A DNA stretch of 20,079 bases from a virus, in IMG/VR virus record IMGVR_UViG_3300043409_000553, positions 1 to 20,079 of that record; one strand, written 5' to 3'. Both the position numbers and the translations under genes were made by a program. This document shows positions 15,277 to 20,079 of this stretch, piece by piece; positions within the stretch are counted from its first letter, which is position 1, and each line of letters opens with the position of its first letter. The notes beneath the pieces were generated by a model. It saw only the letters and a program-made list of their open reading frames with translations, was not told the DNA's origin and searched no databases.

Positions 15277-15284
15277 TAAATTCG
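15277..15284 (+). promoter_or_regulatory. Bacteroidota -7-like box TAAATTCG
   Basis: TAAATTCG is one base from TAnnTTTG and ends four bases before the ATG at 15289, directly after the terminator T-run. The -33 region would fall in the terminator hairpin and shows no clear TTTG. It would restart transcription for the portal unit with an almost leaderless message. Confidence 0.42.
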
Positions 15285-15288
15285 CAGC

Positions 15289-15828
15289 ATGACACCACTA
15301 GAATTAAAAGCATTACTTGAGGAGGTCAGCCCTTTAATTGTTGTGCCCAAAGGTCAAATTGATAAGACGCACCCAACTGTAGTAAAATTCCTAGCGGTTC
15401 ACAAAGAATTAACGGGGAAAAAGGTAGGGGAGGGAACTTGTCAAAGTTGCATATTGGACGCCTTATTTGAATTAAAAGGGTTAACCGAATCACAGTTAAA
15501 ATTGATGACAATGGAACGCAAATACAAACTAAAACCGACCGCGCTGGTTTACTTTAATCACGCTCACTATACAGTCGCAAACATTACTGACGATGTGGCA
15601 GTAGAGATGGTAAAAGCCAACTCAGGACATTCACGTTCATTCGTAAATGGCGAGGCTTTACTTGCCGAATTGGATGGCGTTGAAAAGCCAAAGGGTAAAA
15701 GAGGTAGAAAGCCTAAAGCAGTTGCGCCCGAAATTACCGAAACCGTAACGGAGGAAGTAACGGATGTTAACGCTGATAATCAATCGGGCGAAGTTGCCGA
15801 AACTATAACTACGAAGGTTACTGAATAA
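15289..15828 (+). CDS. Hypothetical protein with AT-hook-like motif
   Basis: A 179-residue protein. The N-terminal part is helical (MTPLELKALLEEVSPLIVVP, then HPTVVKFLAVHKELTGKKVG), with a CQSC pair at 51-54 that could bind metal, followed by LDALFELKGLTESQL and a small beta region (TALVYFNHAHYTVANITDD). Residues 133-143 are KPKGKRGRKPK, close to the AT-hook RGRP type that binds the minor groove of AT-rich DNA, followed by an acidic, threonine-rich tail. It heads the transcription unit with the portal and connector genes, and its TAA shares a base with the portal ATG. A DNA-binding or head-associated role is inference; the general layout recalls unassigned proteins of Bacteroidota phages. Confidence 0.6.
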   Translation: MTPLELKALLEEVSPLIVVPKGQIDKTHPTVVKFLAVHKELTGKKVGEGTCQSCILDALFELKGLTESQLKLMTMERKYKLKPTALVYFNHAHYTVANITDDVAVEMVKANSGHSRSFVNGEALLAELDGVEKPKGKRGRKPKAVAPEITETVTEEVTDVNADNQSGEVAETITTKVTE

Positions 15829-17144
15829 TGAGGATTAACATCGCCAAGATTCAAAAACGCATAATTCGCAGGGACGACAAGTCTTTAGGAATTATCAACT
15901 ATGACATTGATAACGCATATCCTCAAAGGGTTGTGGACATTGTTAACGGGTCGGGCGTTGCCATCACTTGCATTGACATCTATTTCAAATTTATTAACGG
16001 CACAGGCTTTGCCGATGCTTCTTTAGGCGCAACGGTGGTAGATGGCGACCGATTAACCGCTGACAAGTTGCTTCGCAGATGCGCCTATGATTTCGCAATG
16101 CACGGAGGGTTTGCGATTCATAAAAATTACGACATAACAGGAAAGGAAACAACTTCTAGCCATGTTCCTTTTTCGCATTGTAGAATAGGAATTGATAGGG
16201 ACAGAAAACCCGATTCAATTGCGGTATATAATGATTGGGGGCGCGAAATTGACAAGCGAATTGATAAGGCAAAGATTGACTTTATAGACCTTTACAATCC
16301 CGATCCTGAAACCGTTAAAAAGCAAATAGAAGCGGCTGGTGGAATTGAATACTACAAAGGGCAAATATACTATCACGGGGCTGGTGGTGACGTTGCTTAT
16401 CCGTTGTCGCATTTTGATAGTGAATTAGAGGACATTGAAACAGACAGCCAAATAAAGCTATTCAAATACAGAAACATAAGCGGTTCGTTTATGGCTTCGC
16501 ACATGATGGTCAGATACGGCCAAGCTGAGGGCGACAATAATAATTCGGATGGATTAGTAGAGCAGCTAAAGGAATTTCAAGGCGCGGACAATTTTAATCG
16601 CTTAATGCTTTTGGACATTGACACGCCTGAGCAGAAACCTGAGTTAATCCCGTTTACGCATTCAAATAACGACAAGCTATTTGAGTACCATGAGAAAAGC
16701 ACGCAGGACAATATCCGTAAGGTGTTTGCAATTCCAACGGTGTTTTTAGATGCCGTTGCTGGTTCGCTTGGTTTATCGGCTCAGCTAGATGATGCGGTTT
16801 CGTTCTATAATCGCATGACACAAGACGAGAGGGCAATTTTAGAGGAAACATTCGACTGGTTATTATTCGATACTTTTGGAGGGTCTTACAAGATTAAACC
16901 GCTAACGATGGCCGACATAACAGAAAGGAATTTAGATGCGGAAACGGCCGACAAGATTGCCAACGCTCAGGCTGAACTTCGCGGTTCTGTTGGTGGTGTT
17001 ACGGCGTTGATTACATTGCAACAATCCATAAGTGCAGGACAAACAAGCGTGCCTGCTGGTATTGCTATGCTTCGAGAGATTTATGGCTTTAGTAATGAAA
17101 TAGCGCGCGAAATGTTAGCAGGCGTAACAGAACCAATGGCATGA
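15828..17144 (+). CDS. Portal protein
   Basis: A 438-residue protein with a portal layout: an N-terminal region with NAYPQRVVDIVNGSGVAITC then IDIYFKFINGTGF, a mid-region clip/wing part, and a C-terminal stem-like part with LIPFTHSNNDKLFEYHEKST, IRKVFAIPTVFLDAVAGSLG and a long helix with NRMTQDERAILEETFDWLLF, as in HK97/SPP1-type portals where the sequence KVFgIPpvll...g is typical. As a dodecamer it forms the DNA gate at one head vertex, docks the terminase, and then joins the connector. It overlaps the gene before by one base and the next by four. It is placed after the capsid gene instead of next to terL, which is unusual. Confidence 0.72.
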   Translation: MRINIAKIQKRIIRRDDKSLGIINYDIDNAYPQRVVDIVNGSGVAITCIDIYFKFINGTGFADASLGATVVDGDRLTADKLLRRCAYDFAMHGGFAIHKNYDITGKETTSSHVPFSHCRIGIDRDRKPDSIAVYNDWGREIDKRIDKAKIDFIDLYNPDPETVKKQIEAAGGIEYYKGQIYYHGAGGDVAYPLSHFDSELEDIETDSQIKLFKYRNISGSFMASHMMVRYGQAEGDNNNSDGLVEQLKEFQGADNFNRLMLLDIDTPEQKPELIPFTHSNNDKLFEYHEKSTQDNIRKVFAIPTVFLDAVAGSLGLSAQLDDAVSFYNRMTQDERAILEETFDWLLFDTFGGSYKIKPLTMADITERNLDAETADKIANAQAELRGSVGGVTALITLQQSISAGQTSVPAGIAMLREIYGFSNEIAREMLAGVTEPMA

Positions 17145-17656
17145 TAAACCTTATCAACATAACGGATTTCACGGAAAACAAGTTTTTAACTCAGAACTTG
17201 GACGACCGCGATATTGACCCGATAATTACAGAGGCTCAGGAGTTCGATATTAAGCCCATAATTGGAGCGGCTATGTACTTGGATATGATGAACAATTTAA
17301 CAGCGGTGAAATACGTTGAGTTGCTGGATGGCAGGATATACACTCCAAACGGTGAGGCAGATGCCATCTACTTTTCGGGCTTAAAGATGGCGTTGAAATA
17401 CTATGTCTACGCTCGCCTTTTGGTGGTCAATGGAGTTAAGTCTACAAATAGCGGATTCGTTCAAAAGACGTTAGAAAATAGCGAAAGGATAAGCGGAACG
17501 CAACTTACTCAAATGATAGCCCAAACTCGCAGCGGTGCGAAAGTTTACGAAACGGAAGTAAGGGATTTTCTTTGCAATTACTCAGCGGTTTATCCTTTAT
17601 ACTGTGAGGGTGTTCGCAAAAATAATGGTCACGGTTTTAGAATGAAAGCGATATGA
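17141..17656 (+). CDS. Head-tail connector candidate, DUF6712-like
   Basis: A 171-residue mainly helical protein. Its opening NITDFTENKFLTQNLDDRDI, then PIITEAQEFDIKPIIGAAMY, and ALKYYVYARLLVVNGVKSTN match the layout I recall for DUF6712 and other gp6-like connectors: a short N-terminal helix, a helix with the LG(x)ALY-like end, and helices around YYxxAR. Such proteins form a ring below the portal. Direct placement after the portal with ATGA overlap agrees. The basic C-terminus (NNGHGFRMKAI) may contact DNA. Confidence 0.65.
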   Translation: MINLINITDFTENKFLTQNLDDRDIDPIITEAQEFDIKPIIGAAMYLDMMNNLTAVKYVELLDGRIYTPNGEADAIYFSGLKMALKYYVYARLLVVNGVKSTNSGFVQKTLENSERISGTQLTQMIAQTRSGAKVYETEVRDFLCNYSAVYPLYCEGVRKNNGHGFRMKAI

Positions 17657-18411
17657 GCGCATTAAATGATTTGGATGCAATGGTTTTACGTCAGGAGGTT
17701 TATCCACCTATGACAACCAAAAATGCGGAGTTAACATTCACCGAATGGGACGACCGTGTAATTGATATTTATCGCGTAATTCAAGACGTGGTGAATGGCG
17801 ACAACGTGGATGCGTATAATCCTGCTACCACATACGATGGAACGTCCTCAGATGTTTACCTGAAATTTGTGGGTTATAATTCGCGCATTTGGCAAGCGGT
17901 TTTTGCTGGCACATTCTCAGGTGAAACGCCTGCTGAGGGTATCTACTGGACTCAGGTAACTTTGGCTCAGATGCTGCCAAATGTTTTGAAGCTAGCTGAA
18001 ATTGGTAGTGGAACTGGAATTAGCGTTCGAGTTTATAATGATGACTGGCCGAGTGTTGACGTTTTGGCGGCCGTAACAGGCTCGCCCGAAACCTTATTAA
18101 TTACGAGGGCTGCTGGCCAATCGATATTTATCCAGTCGGCTATAATAGGTATGTCGGGAACATTAACAACGCCATATGACACGAATGTAACCGTTGCGCT
18201 TCGATATGCTGGAGCAGATGAACCCATTTATACTTGTCAAGTTTTGGACAGAACGGTAGTTGGGATAGTTAATATGTCGCCAAATGTTACCCCTGCTATT
18301 GGTAGCACAGTAATACTTGGCGATGCTGACCTTGAGTGGTATGTAGATGGTGGAGCGGCATTAAACGGAACGGGGGATTTGGTCATAATAGTTACTTACT
18401 TAATACTATGA
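17653..18411 (+). CDS. Virion protein with carbohydrate-binding-like motif
   Basis: A 252-residue protein. Residues 1-50 are helical (EWDDRVIDIYRVIQDVVNG). Residues 55-102 have YNPATTYDGTSSDVYLKFVG, IWQAVFAGTFSGETPAEG and IYWTQV, the layout of CBM5/12-like carbohydrate-binding modules (Y..xxxY..G..V.......W.A......G..P......W..V). The C-terminal half is beta-rich with GISVRVYNDDWPSVDVLAAV and LEWYVDGGAALNGTGDLVII. This suits an adsorption component binding surface or capsular polysaccharide. Overlaps with the genes on both sides are four bases (ATGA). No signal peptide is seen. The polysaccharide role is inference. Confidence 0.5.
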   Translation: MSALNDLDAMVLRQEVYPPMTTKNAELTFTEWDDRVIDIYRVIQDVVNGDNVDAYNPATTYDGTSSDVYLKFVGYNSRIWQAVFAGTFSGETPAEGIYWTQVTLAQMLPNVLKLAEIGSGTGISVRVYNDDWPSVDVLAAVTGSPETLLITRAAGQSIFIQSAIIGMSGTLTTPYDTNVTVALRYAGADEPIYTCQVLDRTVVGIVNMSPNVTPAIGSTVILGDADLEWYVDGGAALNGTGDLVIIVTYLIL

Positions 18412-18773
18412 GCATAGTTCGCAAGTCAGACAGGGTAATTCAAGTCACGGTTACGGGAGGCAATGGCACGCCTGTAACCATTTCAACGCTTGCCGACCTT
18501 GAAATTTTAGCCTATCAATTTCCAAAGCGCATCATTCAAAGATGGTTGCTTTCAGATGCTGAAATAACTACGGTTAACAATGCTGCTGGTATTGTGAGCG
18601 TTAATTTTGACCGAGCAAATACTCAAACGCTAAACTTTAAGAACGATCCTTGTTTATTGGAGGTGGTGGCATCATTCACGGATATTGATTTTGAGGGTGG
18701 TATTAAGCGCGATGTGGCTACAGGAATAGAGTTGTCAATCGTTGAAGATAGCCCAACGGCTTATGAGCAATGA
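18408..18773 (+). CDS. Small beta-rich tail protein, 121 aa
   Basis: Starting at ATG 18408 (overlapping the TGA before it) this is a 121-residue protein MSIVRKSDRVIQVTVTGGNG. The frame is also open back to 18336, but those residues lie inside the previous gene and are of a different kind. The sequence alternates short strands: QVTVTGGNGTPVTISTLADL, LSDAEITTVNNAAGIVSVNF, and DPCLLEVVASFTDIDFEGGI. It resembles the immunoglobulin-like upper domains of some phage receptor-binding complexes (BppU-like), where a parameter strand such as LPGxY is followed by a conversion region, but the match is only in shape. It probably fits between the CBM-like protein and the repeat protein. Confidence 0.5.
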   Translation: MSIVRKSDRVIQVTVTGGNGTPVTISTLADLEILAYQFPKRIIQRWLLSDAEITTVNNAAGIVSVNFDRANTQTLNFKNDPCLLEVVASFTDIDFEGGIKRDVATGIELSIVEDSPTAYEQ

Positions 18774-20079
18774 TAACGGCAACCGCGATACTTACGGAAA
18801 CGATAGTAGTTACCGCATATTTAGGCGGTAACGTATGCCAGCCAGCCACATGGACTCTTGTCGATGAAGATGCCAATGTGCTGGACACGGGTTCGATTAT
18901 TTCGGGCGGTGCAGAAACCATAATTGCACCCGATGGTACTGTTTTACGCGATGGATTAGCTTATGGCTCAGTATTAAGCGGAGGTACAATAGATGTGCCA
19001 AGCGATACTTGCGCAGATGCAACCATTGACATCAACGGTTTGCCATTTGACACGGTTGCAAGCGGGGGTACGTTAGACATTCCTGTTATAAGTAGCGGTT
19101 CAAATCCCGTAGGTTCACAAATTGGAACGGATTGGGTAATTGCCAACAACGCCACGTATATCAATAGCGTTCAAGTCACAGACCAAGAAGCCGAAGTTGA
19201 CGCAAGTATAACCGTAATTTTAGACGGTATTCCTTCGGGAACTTGGAACGCTGGGCTACAATTGTGGGAGGTTACAAGTGACCCTTGTTTGGATGGTAAT
19301 ATCGAATTAAACGGTGTTCAAGTTGCTACGGTTGCAAGTGGGGGCACGGAAGATATACCCGTACTTTCGGAAGGTTCAAATCCTGTCGGTTCGCTTGTAG
19401 GGTCGGATTGGGTAATTGAAAATAACGCCACTACAATAAACGGTGTTCAAGTAACCGACCAAGAAGCAGAACAGGATGCGGCTATATTTGTAACCCGTGA
19501 CGGAGTTCAAAACGGGTCGTGGAATGCGGGAACGCAAACGTGGGAAGTCACCTCCGCGCCATGTTCACCCGTTACTTTTCAAATCAACGCGGTCAACAAG
19601 GAATCCTTGTCGAGTGGTTCTACATTTAACCTTATTACTAAACTTGACGGGGCGGTTAATTCGGGGTCTTATGATGCGCCTACGGATACGCTTTCTTTTA
19701 CCAGTGCAGCCTGTTCACCAGCAGCCCTACAAATAAACGGAACGCCACAGGAATCAATAGCAGCTGGCGCAACGTTCAACTTAATTGCTACATTGGATGG
19801 CGTGGCTGGGGGTACATACACGCCAGCAACCGACACTCTTGCGTTTACTTCAAATAGTGGATGGATTAGACCCTCTTTTTGGCCAGCATTACCAACTTTG
19901 ACTGCTGCAAGTGAAGCGGGGTATATTCTTTTGCCTGTTTATGAGAATAGAATTAACAGGTTTTCACTTCAAATTAATAACAGTACAGTAGACTGGGGCG
20001 ATGGCACAACAAGCGCACCAAGTGGCTCGGTTAGGACAAAGACATACGACTACGCAACTATTTCGGCTACTGTTTATGT
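18770..20079 (+). CDS. Modular repeat tail fibre/adhesin candidate, 3' truncated
   Basis: An open frame of 436 codons from ATG 18770 (overlapping the previous TGA) to the window end, with no stop. After an N-terminal region (ATAILTETIVVTAYLGGNVC, then CQPATWTLVDEDANVL) come tandem modules: two near-identical units of 92 residues from 19034 and 19310 (each with TVASGGT, GSNPVGS, DWVI, VQVTDQEAE, WNAG, WEVTS), then two shorter related units of about 50 and 39 residues from 19586 and 19736. The last part holds WGDGT (about 19994-20008), the hallmark of a PKD-type beta-sandwich. Low complexity in charge, many Ser/Thr/Gly/Asn and paired cysteines between units are typical of extracellular or tail-tip proteins. 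Position after connector and CBM-like genes fits receptor binding. Confidence 0.62.
   Translation, partial: MITATAILTETIVVTAYLGGNVCQPATWTLVDEDANVLDTGSIISGGAETIIAPDGTVLRDGLAYGSVLSGGTIDVPSDTCADATIDINGLPFDTVASGGTLDIPVISSGSNPVGSQIGTDWVIANNATYINSVQVTDQEAEVDASITVILDGIPSGTWNAGLQLWEVTSDPCLDGNIELNGVQVATVASGGTEDIPVLSEGSNPVGSLVGSDWVIENNATTINGVQVTDQEAEQDAAIFVTRDGVQNGSWNAGTQTWEVTSAPCSPVTFQINAVNKESLSSGSTFNLITKLDGAVNSGSYDAPTDTLSFTSAACSPAALQINGTPQESIAAGATFNLIATLDGVAGGTYTPATDTLAFTSNSGWIRPSFWPALPTLTAASEAGYILLPVYENRINRFSLQINNSTVDWGDGTTSAPSGSVRTKTYDYATISATVY
19034..19852 (+). repeat. Tandem protein modules in fibre gene
   Basis: The first AAC of each unit falls at 19034, 19310, 19586 and 19736, giving steps of 276, 276 and 150 bases, all multiples of three. 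The two long units share most residues, including SGSNPVGS/EGSNPVGS, DWVIANN/DWVIENN, VTDQEAE and GTWNAG/GSWNAG. The second half of a long unit aligns with the short units (LDG..SG.....T..FTS..C), so each 92-residue unit looks like two units of about 46 residues. A partial leading copy (SVLSGGTIDVPS) lies just before. Confidence 0.72.

Noticed and set aside
18336-18407. Longer start for the 121-residue protein
   Set aside because: The extension lies inside the previous gene's reading frame overlap; ATG 18408 makes the usual ATGA junction.
1-20079. CRISPR arrays, tRNA genes, insertion sequences
   Set aside because: No regularly spaced repeats with unique spacers, no cloverleaf-like tRNA and no transposase-like frame were seen on reading both strands.

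Overview
The window is a stretch of a tailed double-stranded DNA phage or prophage (Caudoviricetes, probably long-tailed) of a Bacteroidota host. All convincing genes are on the plus strand and tightly packed, mostly with ATGA, TAATG or short overlaps. The host call rests on protein families typical of Bacteroidota phages (DUF3127-like, DUF5675-like, a GP3-type small terminase, a ClpP-type protease with a scaffold-like tail, a DUF6712-like connector), on the near absence of Shine-Dalgarno sequences, and on Bacteroidota-style -7 boxes (TAnnTTTG-like) placed just before some start codons. No integrase, repressor, tRNA, CRISPR array or insertion sequence was seen, so prophage and lytic phage cannot be told apart.

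Layout. Positions 1-827 hold the end of a DUF3127/SSB-like gene, a 53-residue hydrophobic gene and a DUF5675 gene. Positions 828-1482 are an accessory island: a single gene with AT-rich codons (994-1356), framed by imperfect palindromic arms resembling the attC sites of integron gene cassettes. Positions 1483-2456 hold four small unrecognised genes, one with a membrane segment and coiled coil. Positions 2475-4077 are the DNA packaging genes (TerS, TerL). Positions 4074-12358 form a tail block: chaperone-like gene, tail-completion candidates, three large tail or baseplate proteins, tape measure protein, and a small helical protein. Positions 12396-15215 are head genes (ClpP-like maturation protease, major capsid protein) plus a probable tail tube protein, closed by a strong terminator at 15232-15275. 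A second late unit then runs from 15289: a small basic/acidic protein, portal, head-tail connector, a virion protein with a carbohydrate-binding-like motif, a small beta protein, and a modular repeat protein (tail fibre or adhesin candidate) that runs off the window end.

How it works together. TerS and TerL cut and pump DNA through the portal into a shell built from the capsid protein and processed by the protease. The connector joins head to tail, the tape measure sets tail length, and the 17653-20079 genes probably make the adsorption apparatus. The order is unusual: portal and connector lie after the capsid gene in a separate transcription unit, while the tail block sits between TerL and the protease. 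The points most worth following up are the cassette-like island at 828-1390, the recurring TAnnTTYG-N4-ATG arrangement, and the tandem modules of the terminal protein.
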